A stretch of 43,815 nucleotides of DNA from Sphingomonadales bacterium. GTDB taxonomy: Bacteria > Pseudomonadota > Alphaproteobacteria > Sphingomonadales > Sphingomonadaceae. The stretch lies in NCBI GenBank assembly GCA_025362295.1, contig JANYGX010000025.1, positions 1-43,815 on the forward strand, read 5' to 3'. Made by a program: the position numbers and the translations under genes. The notes under the pieces are model-generated. The model did not search any database. It had not been told where the DNA came from and saw nothing but the letters and a program-made list of their open reading frames with translations. Positions 11,885 through 19,928 of this stretch are shown here, one piece after another. Numbering within the stretch: position 1 is the first letter of the stretch; each line of letters starts with the position of its first letter.

Positions 11885-11900
11885 TCCAAGTTTCATGCCA
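11885..11900 (-). promoter_or_regulatory. Candidate sigma-54 promoter for flgFGAH
   Basis: Read on the minus strand this is TGGCATGAAACTTGGA. It keeps the -24 GG and nearly the whole sigma-54 consensus with correct spacing, but the -12 element ends in GG instead of GC. The predicted transcription start is about 28 bases upstream of the flgF ATG. Sigma-54 control of rod and ring genes is known in several alphaproteobacteria such as Caulobacter, which makes the match more believable. Not proven by sequence alone. Confidence 0.45.
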
Positions 11901-11992
11901 ATTCAAAATATGAGCAATTGTCCCGTTTAAAAGTGACCCTTGAGGCTGAGCCCGGCATTTTTTGCCGACGGGGTGTGGCTGTTACGATTCAT

Positions 11993-12009
11993 TAACGCTG
12001 TTTGCGTTA
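11993..12009. promoter_or_regulatory. Inverted repeat upstream of fliL
   Basis: TAACGC and GCGTTA form perfect 6-bp arms around a 5-bp centre (TGTTT), 32 bases upstream of the fliL start codon. A second small inverted repeat, CGGCA/TGCCG around TTTTT, lies at 11953-11967. Both sit in the divergent flgF/fliL intergenic region and could be operator sites or chance. No T-run follows, so a terminator is unlikely. Confidence 0.3.
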
Positions 12010-12040
12010 CATACAGTCTAGGAAATCAACAGAGCAGAGC

Positions 12041-12544
12041 ATGGCCACAACAGCACTATTCCCTGAGCAATCCATCGAGGACGCCTCGATAGATTTGCCA
12101 CGCAAGAAATGGACTGGTAAAAAAATTACTGGCATTGCTGGTGGTTTCTTGCTGCTTGCTGCTCTAGCGCTTGTCTACGCTTATTTTTTTACCGGTCTGT
12201 TTAAAGCCAGCCATGTAAAAGCCGTTGTGCCTGATACGATTGTAACCTATGTTGATGCACCCGACATCATTGTGAATATCAATGCCGGGCAGGGCAAAAC
12301 AAAGTTCCTTAAACTTGGCATTACGCTCTCAGTGCACGGCACACAAAAAGCGGCGCGCGTTAAGGCAGCGCTGCCGCGCGTGATCGACAGTTTTCAAATT
12401 TATATGCGCGAGCTTCGTGTGGAAGATATCAATGGATCGGCTGGCATGTTTTTGCTGAAGGAAGAGCTTTTGCGCCGTGTTAACACAGAACTTGCACCGG
12501 ATCGTATTGATGATGTGCTGTTCAAAGAAATGCTGTTGCAATAA
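12041..12544 (+). CDS. fliL: Flagellar basal body-associated protein FliL
   Basis: FliL is a single-pass inner-membrane protein that supports the stator and basal body. The 167-residue protein has a short cytoplasmic N-terminus, one membrane helix at about residues 30-50, and a periplasmic domain with the family's DIIVNINAGQGKTKFLKLGITL strand and the C-terminal NTELAPDRIDDVLFKEMLLQ. I chose ATG 12041 (MATTALFPEQ); the upstream in-frame TTG at 12002 lies on the inverted repeat. It opens a plus-strand operon, and fliM starts two bases after its stop. Confidence 0.93.
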   Translation: MATTALFPEQSIEDASIDLPRKKWTGKKITGIAGGFLLLAALALVYAYFFTGLFKASHVKAVVPDTIVTYVDAPDIIVNINAGQGKTKFLKLGITLSVHGTQKAARVKAALPRVIDSFQIYMRELRVEDINGSAGMFLLKEELLRRVNTELAPDRIDDVLFKEMLLQ

Positions 12545-12546
12545 TT

Positions 12547-13632
12547 ATGGCTGACACACAAACAATCGATGACGCTGCCGTTGCCAGACAATGGGAAGAA
12601 TCTATTGCATCAGCCGCATCAGATGACGTGCCAGACAGCTTTCACAGTGGACGCATTCTTGATCAGGATGAAATTGACAGCCTGCTTGGCTTCGATGGTG
12701 ATGATACGGAGCAAAATCGTACCGGCATTCAGGCAATTATCAATTCAGCGCTGGTGTCTTATGAGCGCTTGCCAATGCTTGATGTTATTTTTGACCGTCT
12801 GGTCAGAATGATGTCAACCAGCTTGCGCAATTTTACCTCGGATAACATCGAAGTGAGCATCGACAGCATCACCTCTGTACGTTTTGGCGACTATCTGAAT
12901 TCCATTCCATTGCCTGCCATGATGGCGGTGTTTCATGCCAGTGAGTGGGATAATTATGCATTAATGACAATCAGCTCATCATTGATTTATTCTATTGTTG
13001 ATGTGTTGCTTGGAGGCCGCCGCGGTATGCCACAAATGCGTGTGGAAGGCCGGCATTACACCACGATTGAAACCAATCTGATTGAACGCATGGTTGAAAT
13101 TATTCTGAAAGATATGTCTGCGGCATTTGAGCCACTGTCGCCAGTGAATTTTACCTATGACCGCACAGAAACCAATCCGCGTTTTGCCACCATCGGGCGC
13201 CCGACAAACGCCGGAGTGGTTGTCAAGCTGCGCGTGGATATGGATGACCGGGGTGGCAAAATGGAAATTGTTTTTCCCTACGCCACGCTTGAACCCGTGA
13301 GGGAGCTGCTTTTGCAGCGCTTTATGGGCGAAAAGTTCGGTCGCGACACCATCTGGGAGACCCACCTTGCTACTGAATTGTGGCGCGCCAATATTGACCT
13401 TCATGCTGTGCTTGATGAACGTATGATGTCACTTGGCGATGCGATGGATTTTAAGGTTGGCCAAACCATTATGTTTAACCGCAACGCACAGGACACCGTC
13501 GAGATGCGCTGTGGTGATGTGACACTCTGCAAAGGCCATCTTGGCCGATCACGCAATCACATTGCCGTGCAGATCGATGCGGTCACTGACAAGTTGAAAG
13601 CCTCACGCTTGCTTGAGGATGCCGGCTTATGA
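12547..13632 (+). CDS. fliM: Flagellar motor switch protein FliM
   Basis: FliM forms the middle of the C-ring and binds CheY-P to switch rotation. The 361-residue protein has the CheY-binding motif LDQDEIDSLL, but at residues 38-47 rather than at the very N-terminus as usual, so there is an acidic extension of about 37 residues in front. The middle domain (LNSIPLPAMMAVFHASEWDNYALM) and the C-terminal SpoA domain (LCKGHLGRSRNHIAVQI) are intact. It sits two bases after fliL, and its stop overlaps the next start by four bases. Confidence 0.96.
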   Translation: MADTQTIDDAAVARQWEESIASAASDDVPDSFHSGRILDQDEIDSLLGFDGDDTEQNRTGIQAIINSALVSYERLPMLDVIFDRLVRMMSTSLRNFTSDNIEVSIDSITSVRFGDYLNSIPLPAMMAVFHASEWDNYALMTISSSLIYSIVDVLLGGRRGMPQMRVEGRHYTTIETNLIERMVEIILKDMSAAFEPLSPVNFTYDRTETNPRFATIGRPTNAGVVVKLRVDMDDRGGKMEIVFPYATLEPVRELLLQRFMGEKFGRDTIWETHLATELWRANIDLHAVLDERMMSLGDAMDFKVGQTIMFNRNAQDTVEMRCGDVTLCKGHLGRSRNHIAVQIDAVTDKLKASRLLEDAGL

Positions 13633-14045
13633 CCATGATGATTGACCTGATGCTCTCCATACTCATCGCCGCCATGCTGGCGACAAGCTTTATATTATAC
13701 CGAAAAATGGATATTCTGAAATCGGCGCAAGGCGACATGACATCACTCATCGCTGATCTGACCAAAGCCTGCGACACGGCACAGGCCGCCATTGTACATT
13801 TAAAAAACGCTTGTAAAGAAACCGGTGACAGCCTGAATGATAAGCTCCGTCTAGGGCAGAAACTTGCCGATGAGCTTTCGATTATTATGGAAAGCGGTGA
13901 GCGTATGGCACATGATGTCGCAACCAAACGACCAGAGCGTCGTAATCCGCTCAATCAGGAAAAATTTCGCCAGCCCGCTCAATCACCTTTGCCTTCAGAG
14001 GATGAAACCAAAGCATTGGCCAAGTTACTTCAGGGCTTGCGGTAA
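13629..14045 (+). CDS. DUF6468 family flagellar-cluster membrane protein
   Basis: A 138-residue protein with one N-terminal membrane helix (about residues 6-23), then a predicted helical, probably coiled-coil cytoplasmic part (LTKACDTAQAAIVHLKNACKETGDSL and LRLGQKLADELSIIMESGERM). The pattern and its place between fliM and a MotE-like gene match the alphaproteobacterial DUF6468 family, whose function is unknown. Its ATG overlaps the fliM stop (ATGA), so it is translated together with the switch protein. An accessory role in stator or switch assembly is inference from position only. Confidence 0.75.
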   Translation: MTMMIDLMLSILIAAMLATSFILYRKMDILKSAQGDMTSLIADLTKACDTAQAAIVHLKNACKETGDSLNDKLRLGQKLADELSIIMESGERMAHDVATKRPERRNPLNQEKFRQPAQSPLPSEDETKALAKLLQGLR

Positions 14046-14053
14046 GGTGCACA

Positions 14054-14677
14054 ATGCCATTCAAGAATGATACAATCCGTAAATTGATGACAAGAATTCA
14101 CATGCTGCCGGTGATCATGGCCTTCAGTGCCATAACGCTTGGCCTGCATGTGGGTAAAATAACACAGACCGTTATGTTTGGAACGGTAGCACGGGCCGAG
14201 TCTGTGCCTGCCAGACAAAAAAATAATGCGGCGGCCAAACCGGCCTCGTCACGGTCTGAAATTGCCCTTGCAGCAGAAATTGCAGAGCATGGCAGTGCGC
14301 CCAATGCAAACGCTATTGGCGACAAGGCAAGGCAGATAGAGTTGCGCGAGCGTTTGGCGGAAGCTGCTGAAAAGCGCATTGATGGCAAACTGGCAGAATT
14401 GAAAAGCCAGCAGGTGCAGGTCGGCCAACAAGCGCTGGCACGCAAGCAGCAGGCAGACCAGCAATTTTCATCCCTGGTCAAACTCTATGAAGCCATGAAG
14501 CCCAAGGATGCCGCCCGCATTTTTGAGAAGCTAGACATGAGTGTGCAGCTGGCTGTGTCCACACGCATGCGCGAGCAAAAAATGGCGGCGATCATGGCCG
14601 AAATGAGTTCGGATTCAGCCCGGTCACTCACCATGCAAATGGCGACACTAGCACGCAATAATAATATTGCGCGCTAG
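14054..14677 (+). CDS. motE: MotE-like flagellar protein (MgtE N-terminal-like domain)
   Basis: A 207-residue exported protein. An N-terminal hydrophobic segment (about residues 15-38) is followed by a long coiled coil (RLAEAAEKRIDGKLAELKSQQVQVGQQALARKQQAD) and the MgtE-N-like helical domain SSLVKLYEAMKPKDAARIFEKLDMSVQLAVSTRM. This is the layout of MotE, which in rhizobia stabilises the periplasmic motor protein MotC. AAGGTG lies just upstream of the ATG, eight bases after the preceding stop. No motC is in the window, so the partner here is unknown; the symbol is by family resemblance. Confidence 0.78.
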   Translation: MPFKNDTIRKLMTRIHMLPVIMAFSAITLGLHVGKITQTVMFGTVARAESVPARQKNNAAAKPASSRSEIALAAEIAEHGSAPNANAIGDKARQIELRERLAEAAEKRIDGKLAELKSQQVQVGQQALARKQQADQQFSSLVKLYEAMKPKDAARIFEKLDMSVQLAVSTRMREQKMAAIMAEMSSDSARSLTMQMATLARNNNIAR

Positions 14678-14746
14678 CAAACGTTTACACTAGCTTCACA
14701 GATTGTGTTTATTATAAAAAATACGTTATGCGACCTGGAGAGGGAA

Positions 14747-15373
14747 ATGAACATCAATAGAGCGACCAGCACGTTTGACGAACGCATAGAAGCGCTCACG
14801 GACAAGCATGACAAGCTGATACGCACACAGGATATTATTGATATTGTCAAATCGATGTTATCAACCGTATCGGCTGATATGCACGCCTCCTTGCAAACGG
14901 TGGGTGTGGAAATAGCATCGCTGGTTGATTTAATCGGCACTACAAAAAACGAAATCGCCTCCATACAACCGCATGCGCTGTCCAGCAGCGGCATCCCAGA
15001 TGCCAAGGATCAACTGGATGCTGTGGTGCTTGATACAGAGCAGGCGGCAGGCAAAATAATGGATTGCGCCGATGACCTGATGGCACTGTCAACTGGTTTG
15101 GCACCTGAGCTGCAGGGCAAATTACAATCTCTCTCAACGCGCATTTACGAAGCCTCCTCATTTCAGGATATCAACGGCCAGCGCGTGACAAAGGTTGTCC
15201 GGCTGCTGAAAGACATTGAACAAAAGCTGGCGCAACTGGCTGTGGCCTTTGGCGATACCAAAGACCCAAACCTGTTTGCAGCTGAAAATAATGGCTTGCT
15301 GAACGGGCCGCAACTCCAACCGGCTGATAATTTGCAGGACAATATAGATTCACTCTTTGCCAGTCTGAATTGA
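14747..15373 (+). CDS. cheZ: CheY-P phosphatase CheZ
   Basis: CheZ dephosphorylates CheY-P and resets the chemotaxis signal. The 208-residue protein is predicted all-helical. It holds the family signature SSFQDINGQRVTKV at about residues 137-150; Asp141 and Gln145 correspond to the catalytic Asp143 and Gln147 of the E. coli enzyme. The start ATG 14747 has GGAGAGGGAA directly in front and decides against an in-frame start at 14705. It follows motE by 69 bases and precedes the TPR protein by seven. Many alphaproteobacteria, for example rhizobia, lack CheZ and use a phosphate-sink CheY instead. Confidence 0.85.
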   Translation: MNINRATSTFDERIEALTDKHDKLIRTQDIIDIVKSMLSTVSADMHASLQTVGVEIASLVDLIGTTKNEIASIQPHALSSSGIPDAKDQLDAVVLDTEQAAGKIMDCADDLMALSTGLAPELQGKLQSLSTRIYEASSFQDINGQRVTKVVRLLKDIEQKLAQLAVAFGDTKDPNLFAAENNGLLNGPQLQPADNLQDNIDSLFASLN

Positions 15374-15380
15374 TCCATGC

Positions 15381-17915
15381 ATGGGCAAGCGTCTGCGCGT
15401 GATACATTTTAATAGAACGACAGGTGCGCGCACCTGCCTGCTGCTGGGTGCCGCCATGTGCATGGCAAAACCCACCTTGGCAAAAACATTTCTCGGTGCA
15501 CAACTCGACCAGCTGCAATCGCTAAAAAACACTTCAGCGCTGGTTGATGTAAAAACTCACGCCGTGGTTTCTCAAGCATCAGCACACACCCTGGTTACCC
15601 AGTTACGCACTAACCCCGATGGCTTCAGTGTTATCTATCCATGGGCCTATGCTGTGCCTGCCGCCGCCTTTTATCACGGCGCACATATGTGGGTGGTTTT
15701 TGGTGCGCCGATTACTGTTACAAGCGACACCCGACAGCCAATATCTTCACGCGGCGCGCCAACCGGTATGATGGTTGTGCCCAATGCCAGGGCCACTATT
15801 ATTGGCTATAGCATAAAACCATCTCAGGCTTACACACTGGAGCGCACCGGCACAGCGTGGCGCCTGGATGTTAAAAAACAGGATATGGCACCGCGCTTTA
15901 ATATGACACCAGAACATAAAGCCGATGCCATACGCGGTGAAGAGCTTTTGTTCAGGACCACCGATGCCAGCACACCAGTCAGCTTTCGCAGTCAGGACAA
16001 CCAGGATGATGTGATGGTGGCACCGCTTTATCAAGGCGGGCACGGTGTCAACACGCCACTATCGTTCAACGGTGCAACGCTATTATCATCAGCGCAAGGC
16101 ATTGCGGTTGCAACCGCAAACCCACATGTGGAGCTCCTGAAGCTGGATGAGGGCATTGCCGTGGCTGATTTATCCAATACTCTTGATGTTCCAAAAGTTG
16201 ACACCAGCCGCACAGATAGACCCCGTTCAAAGCTGGGCCTCATCAGTGTGCAATCACTCAAGGCCCAAACACCTGAGGCTTATATCAGAGAAAAACAAAA
16301 GCTATGGTTTGAGCTTTCTGTGGCACCGGCTAACGAGCGTCAGGGCAAGCGCTGGCAACTGGCACGGTTTTTTCTGGCGAACACCATGCCTCATGAAACG
16401 CTGGCAGCCCTTGGGGCACTGCTGAAGTTTGATCATGATCTTGTCAACACACCACAGTTCCGCGCCATGCGCGGCATAGCCTATCTTGAGGCGCATCAGT
16501 TTGCGTCGGCTGAAGATGATTTAAAGCCGGTGTATCTGGATGGGGAACCTGAAATATGGTTATGGCGATCGTTGCTGCATGCACGCACCGGACAGCATCA
16601 ATGGGCACTGGACGCTTTTAACAAGGGCGCCAGCGTGGCTGGTTTTATGGCAACACCGGAGCGCCTGCAATTTCAGTTCAGCGCTATCGATGCCGCACTC
16701 AATATTGGCGATGTAACTTTCGCTGCAAAAGAAGTCAGCCTATTGCCAATCCGAGATATGAATGCACAGGATACAGCCCATACTGAATATTGCCGGGGCA
16801 GACTGCTAACGCTTAATCACAAGCTGGCTGAGGCCAACGTGCATTTCTTGCATGTACAATCGACTGGGGATAGACAATCTGCGGCGCGCGCCACACTGGC
16901 GCTTGTGCAAAACAATCTGCTGTTGAAAACAATGCCTGCTGAAGCGGCAATTGCCCGGCTTGAGCGGTTGCGATTTGCCTGGCGCAACAGTGATTTTGAA
17001 CTGGACTTGCTGGACACGCTGGCAAGCCTTTATGTGCAATCTCATAAATACCGCGAGGCTCTCTCGGCGTATCGGCAAGCGACACAATATTTTCCAAACT
17101 CGGACCGGGTACAGGCCATGGCCGTTAAAATGGATGGGTTGTTTCATCAACTGTTCTTGAACAATCTCGCCTCTGATCTGCCACCTGTTGCTGCACTTGC
17201 CCTCTACAATGATTTTCAGATGCTGACACCACTGGGCGATGATGGTGACCGGATGATCCGCCAGATTGCAAACCGTCTGGTTGATGTAAAATTATATGGT
17301 CGAGCCGCTGGGTTGTTGCAGCATCAGGTTAAATATCGGCTTGAGGGCACGGCGCAAGCTGGCGTTGCCACCCGCCTTGCCATGATAAATGTGCTCGATC
17401 ATCATCCTGAAAAAGCCATAGACGCGCTCCGTGCCACACGCCAGCAGGCATTGCCGGATGATGTGCGTGCCGAACGCAACCTGATAGAGGCGCGCGCGCT
17501 GACCGATCTGGACAAGGGCGATGAAGCGGCCATTCTGATTGAACATGATCACTCCTACACAGCGGATACCATTCGATCAGACATCGCATGGCATAACAAG
17601 GGCTGGAAGACTGTGGTCAGCCTGTCGCAAAAGCTGCTGTCTGGCGCAAAGACCGGTGACGCTGAAAAACACATTATGCGCATGGCTTTCGCCTACACCA
17701 TGCTGGGTGACACAGCCGGTGCCAGCCAGCTCCGCACGCGCTATAGTGCAAGCGTTGCCGCAACCCGCTACAGCAGCGCTTTTCAACTGCTCACTTCCGG
17801 GAATGTTATTGGTATGGCTGAGATCAACTCTATCAGTGCCGCCCTTGCCAGCCTTGATATGCTTGATGGTGCACAATCCTACACATTGGCAGCTTACAAG
17901 GCTCTTAAAACCTGA
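15381..17915 (+). CDS. Exported TPR-rich protein in flagellar operon, function unknown
   Basis: An 844-residue protein I cannot name. A signal peptide is likely: basic start (MGKRLRVIHFNR), hydrophobic stretch about residues 18-30, and a cleavage site near PTLA-K. The first 200 residues look beta-rich. From about residue 300 on it is helical with TPR-like pairs, for example HQFASAEDDLKPVYLDGEPEIWLWRSLLHARTGQHQWALDAF and YVQSHKYREALSAYRQATQYFPNS. The gene starts seven bases after cheZ and its stop abuts the fliP stop on the other strand. Its place at the end of fliL-fliM-DUF6468-motE-cheZ suggests a periplasmic flagellar or motor accessory role, as inference only. Confidence 0.72.
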   Translation: MGKRLRVIHFNRTTGARTCLLLGAAMCMAKPTLAKTFLGAQLDQLQSLKNTSALVDVKTHAVVSQASAHTLVTQLRTNPDGFSVIYPWAYAVPAAAFYHGAHMWVVFGAPITVTSDTRQPISSRGAPTGMMVVPNARATIIGYSIKPSQAYTLERTGTAWRLDVKKQDMAPRFNMTPEHKADAIRGEELLFRTTDASTPVSFRSQDNQDDVMVAPLYQGGHGVNTPLSFNGATLLSSAQGIAVATANPHVELLKLDEGIAVADLSNTLDVPKVDTSRTDRPRSKLGLISVQSLKAQTPEAYIREKQKLWFELSVAPANERQGKRWQLARFFLANTMPHETLAALGALLKFDHDLVNTPQFRAMRGIAYLEAHQFASAEDDLKPVYLDGEPEIWLWRSLLHARTGQHQWALDAFNKGASVAGFMATPERLQFQFSAIDAALNIGDVTFAAKEVSLLPIRDMNAQDTAHTEYCRGRLLTLNHKLAEANVHFLHVQSTGDRQSAARATLALVQNNLLLKTMPAEAAIARLERLRFAWRNSDFELDLLDTLASLYVQSHKYREALSAYRQATQYFPNSDRVQAMAVKMDGLFHQLFLNNLASDLPPVAALALYNDFQMLTPLGDDGDRMIRQIANRLVDVKLYGRAAGLLQHQVKYRLEGTAQAGVATRLAMINVLDHHPEKAIDALRATRQQALPDDVRAERNLIEARALTDLDKGDEAAILIEHDHSYTADTIRSDIAWHNKGWKTVVSLSQKLLSGAKTGDAEKHIMRMAFAYTMLGDTAGASQLRTRYSASVAATRYSSAFQLLTSGNVIGMAEINSISAALASLDMLDGAQSYTLAAYKALKT

Positions 17916-18773
17916 TCAACCCGTGTAGCTGCGCACCAAACTTTCAGCCACCAGATGCCAGCCATCGACCAGCACAAAGAAAATGAGTTTGAATGGCAGA
18001 GATATAATCACTGGCGGCAGGGTCATCATGCCCATGCCCATCAGAATGGCCGAGACGACAATATCTATAATCAAAAACGGGATGAACAGCAGAAAGCCGA
18101 TTTCAAAAGCCCGACGCAATTCCGAGATCATAAAAGCGGGTGTGATGACCGTGAGTGGTGTTGCCTCGGCTGTGGCCGGCACGGGCTGCTTAGATAGTTT
18201 ATAAAACAGCTTCACATCTTCCTGGCGCACGTGTTTCAGCATAAACATCTTGAACGGCTCGGCCGTGCGGGAAAACGCTTCTGTTTCGGTAATCTGTTCA
18301 GCGACCAATGGCGCAATGCCGTTGGTGTAGGCCGTTTCAAACGTTGGCTGCATGACAAAAAAACTGAGAAACATGGCCAGTGATATCAGCACTGAATTGG
18401 GCGGCGATTGCTGAATGCCAATGGCATTTCTAAGCAACGATAAAACCACCACAAAGCGGGTAAAGCAGGTGACGGTCAGCAATATGGACGGGGCAAGGCT
18501 GAGCACCGTGATGAGCAGCACCAGCTGCACGACCCGACCGGTTACCGAGCCGCCCTCGCCCAGATTAAGATTGAGAGATTGTGCTATGGCCGGTTCGGAA
18601 AACAATATCATGCCAAGCAGCAGCACGGCGAGCTTAACCCACAGCGTTGTTCGGTTCACGGCCTTTGGCACATTCAGAATAATCGGCGCTTTGTGCACCA
18701 GCCTGCGCTCGGACTCACCAAAGGGCAAAGGCAGGCTGGGTTGAAAATAATCATGGCCAGTGTGCCTATTCAT
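17916..18773 (-). CDS. fliP: Flagellar type III export gate protein FliP
   Basis: FliP is a core subunit of the export gate in the inner membrane. The family blocks are intact: VLSLAPSILLTVTCFTRFVVVLSLLRNAIG, QQSPPNSVLISLAMFLSFFVMQP, and the C-terminal FLLFIPFLIIDIVVSAILMGMGMMTLPP. From ATG 18773 the protein has 285 residues, with about 38 residues before the signal-like helix TTLWVKLAVLLLGMILF. A GTG at 18659 could be the true start, but its AAAGG is only two bases upstream, which is poor spacing. The present ATG lies in the second copy of a 17-bp tandem duplication that moved it away from fliO. Confidence 0.94.
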   Translation of the reverse strand: MNRHTGHDYFQPSLPLPFGESERRLVHKAPIILNVPKAVNRTTLWVKLAVLLLGMILFSEPAIAQSLNLNLGEGGSVTGRVVQLVLLITVLSLAPSILLTVTCFTRFVVVLSLLRNAIGIQQSPPNSVLISLAMFLSFFVMQPTFETAYTNGIAPLVAEQITETEAFSRTAEPFKMFMLKHVRQEDVKLFYKLSKQPVPATAEATPLTVITPAFMISELRRAFEIGFLLFIPFLIIDIVVSAILMGMGMMTLPPVIISLPFKLIFFVLVDGWHLVAESLVRSYTG

Positions 18774-18796
18774 GATGCGTGCCTGTTCATGATGCG
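18763..18796. repeat. 17-bp tandem duplication across the fliO stop / fliP start
   Basis: Two adjacent copies, TGCCTATTCATGATGCG (18763-18779) and TGCCTGTTCATGATGCG (18780-18796), differ at one base. Read on the minus strand, the first copy contains the fliO stop overlapping an ATG (ATGA). Translation from that ATG reads MNRHAS and then hits a TGA in the second copy. The second copy supplies the ATG now in frame with fliP (MNRHTGHD). Confidence 0.9.
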
Positions 18797-19092
18797 ACTG
18801 GCACGGCAGCAGCACAGCCGGCTTCCACAACAATCGCCTTATCCGTTGACAACAGCAGCAGATGTTCCACACCATCGCGGCTGATCAATGCCAAGCGGTG
18901 ACGGCTGTCAACGAGTGCTGTTTCGAGGACAACAAGACGCTTGTCTTTACGCACGGCAAGACCGCCAAGGCCAAATCCGAAACCGGGCAACACGCGACCA
19001 AAGCGCCGCAGCGCCACGGCACATACAGCCATAAGCGCCAGCACCAGCAACAAAGCGCCGATGGCTTTGATGATCAGATAGCCATCCATCAC
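18787..19092 (-). CDS. fliO: Flagellar export protein FliO
   Basis: FliO helps assemble the FliP export gate. The 101-residue protein has one N-terminal membrane helix (about residues 7-27) and a short cytoplasmic domain with the family pattern KRLVVLETALVDSRHRLALISRDGVEHLLLL. It lacks the long C-terminal tail of some homologues, which is common in alphaproteobacteria. Its ATG overlaps the upstream fhlB stop by four bases and it is followed by fliP. Confidence 0.87.
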   Translation of the reverse strand: MMDGYLIIKAIGALLLVLALMAVCAVALRRFGRVLPGFGFGLGGLAVRKDKRLVVLETALVDSRHRLALISRDGVEHLLLLSTDKAIVVEAGCAAAVPVAS

Positions 19093-19376
19093 AATGGGCC
19101 GCCTGCATCTTTTCGCGTCGCCTGATAAACGTGCGTGAGTATGGCACAGACCGCTTGCAGCGCTGGCAGCGGGATCGGGCTGTCGAGTTCATAGGCATCC
19201 AGCATGTCGGTGATGGCAGCGTCTTCCCGCACCTTCACATCATGCGCAAACGCCAGCTCAAGAATCTGTTCAGCCAGCAGACCGCGCCCTTTGGCAACAA
19301 GAGTTGCCGACTTCCCCGGCTGGCCTTTGATGGCTACGGCAATTTTTTCAAGGTCAACGGGCGGTTTGTTGTGCAT
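19089..19376 (-). CDS. FlhB C-terminal-like protein (FhlB/YlqH type)
   Basis: A 95-residue protein matching only the cytoplasmic C-terminal domain of FlhB/EscU export-switch proteins: AVAIKGQPGKSATLVAKGRGLLAEQILELAFAHDVKVREDAAITDML...IPLPALQAVCAILTHVYQ. The self-cleaving NPTH motif of full FlhB is absent. Stand-alone FhlB-type proteins occur beside flagellar genes and can partly replace the FlhB cytoplasmic domain. It opens the run fhlB-fliO-fliP. A TGGCACG element lies just upstream of the ATG, but its -12 spacing is one base short. Confidence 0.8.
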   Translation of the reverse strand: MHNKPPVDLEKIAVAIKGQPGKSATLVAKGRGLLAEQILELAFAHDVKVREDAAITDMLDAYELDSPIPLPALQAVCAILTHVYQATRKDAGGPL

Positions 19377-19437
19377 GTCAGCATTATCGTGCCAACATGG
19401 TAAACGGAGCGTTAATGTTTTAAAATATTTGCGAGCG

Positions 19438-19827
19438 TTACAAAATCGCTGTGGCTATTTTAGCCAGCCCGAAGATGCTGCCGACCCAGACCAAAGACCT
19501 TATATAAGGCACACCAAAGGCATAGAGCGGCACATAGGCCACACGGCACCAGAAGTAGATTTGTGCACCCAACGCTGTCTGCACACTGGCTCTGCCGCTC
19601 ACATGGGCAATCAGCACTGCGCCCAAAAACAGTGGCATGGTTTCAAACAGGTTGGCCTGGGCTTTTTGCAACCGCACGGCAAACGGCTTCAAGGGCGGCA
19701 CATCGGCATCCCGCGCGCTCATGTTCCATTTGGCACCATATTGGCCAGTGCGGGCAAAATCGAACAACAGTATTTGTGCAAAGGCAAGCAACAGGCTCCA
19801 GGCTGCCATTTTCAGATCCGTCGTCAT
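19438..19827 (-). CDS. MAPEG family membrane protein
   Basis: A 129-residue protein with four membrane helices, of the MAPEG superfamily (membrane-associated proteins in eicosanoid and glutathione metabolism). It shows AWSLLLAFAQILLF, a polar loop NMSARDADVPPLKPFAVRLQKAQANLFETMPLFLGAVL typical of bacterial members, and a final YIRSLVWVGSIFGLAK helix. I chose ATG 19827 with GGAG nine bases upstream, rather than the in-frame GTG at 19842 that lies on that site. It is divergent from oxyR, with about 100 bases shared between them, and could be an OxyR target. Substrate unknown. Confidence 0.85.
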   Translation of the reverse strand: MTTDLKMAAWSLLLAFAQILLFDFARTGQYGAKWNMSARDADVPPLKPFAVRLQKAQANLFETMPLFLGAVLIAHVSGRASVQTALGAQIYFWCRVAYVPLYAFGVPYIRSLVWVGSIFGLAKIATAIL

Positions 19828-19928
19828 AAATATGATCTCCACGTGTTAAACGTTTATTGGTCGTCTCTACGCCCTTGTATAATTGATCCTGTAACTTATT
19901 AACGATTTATATATCGAGGCAATAGATT

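Noticed and set aside
19380-19400. TGGCACG with TGC as a sigma-54 promoter for fhlB
   Set aside because: GG to GC spacing is nine instead of ten bases and the implied start of transcription would fall at or inside the fhlB start codon.
19204-19902. Open frame of 232 codons on the plus strand
   Set aside because: Antisense to FhlB and the MAPEG gene, which both have clear family matches.
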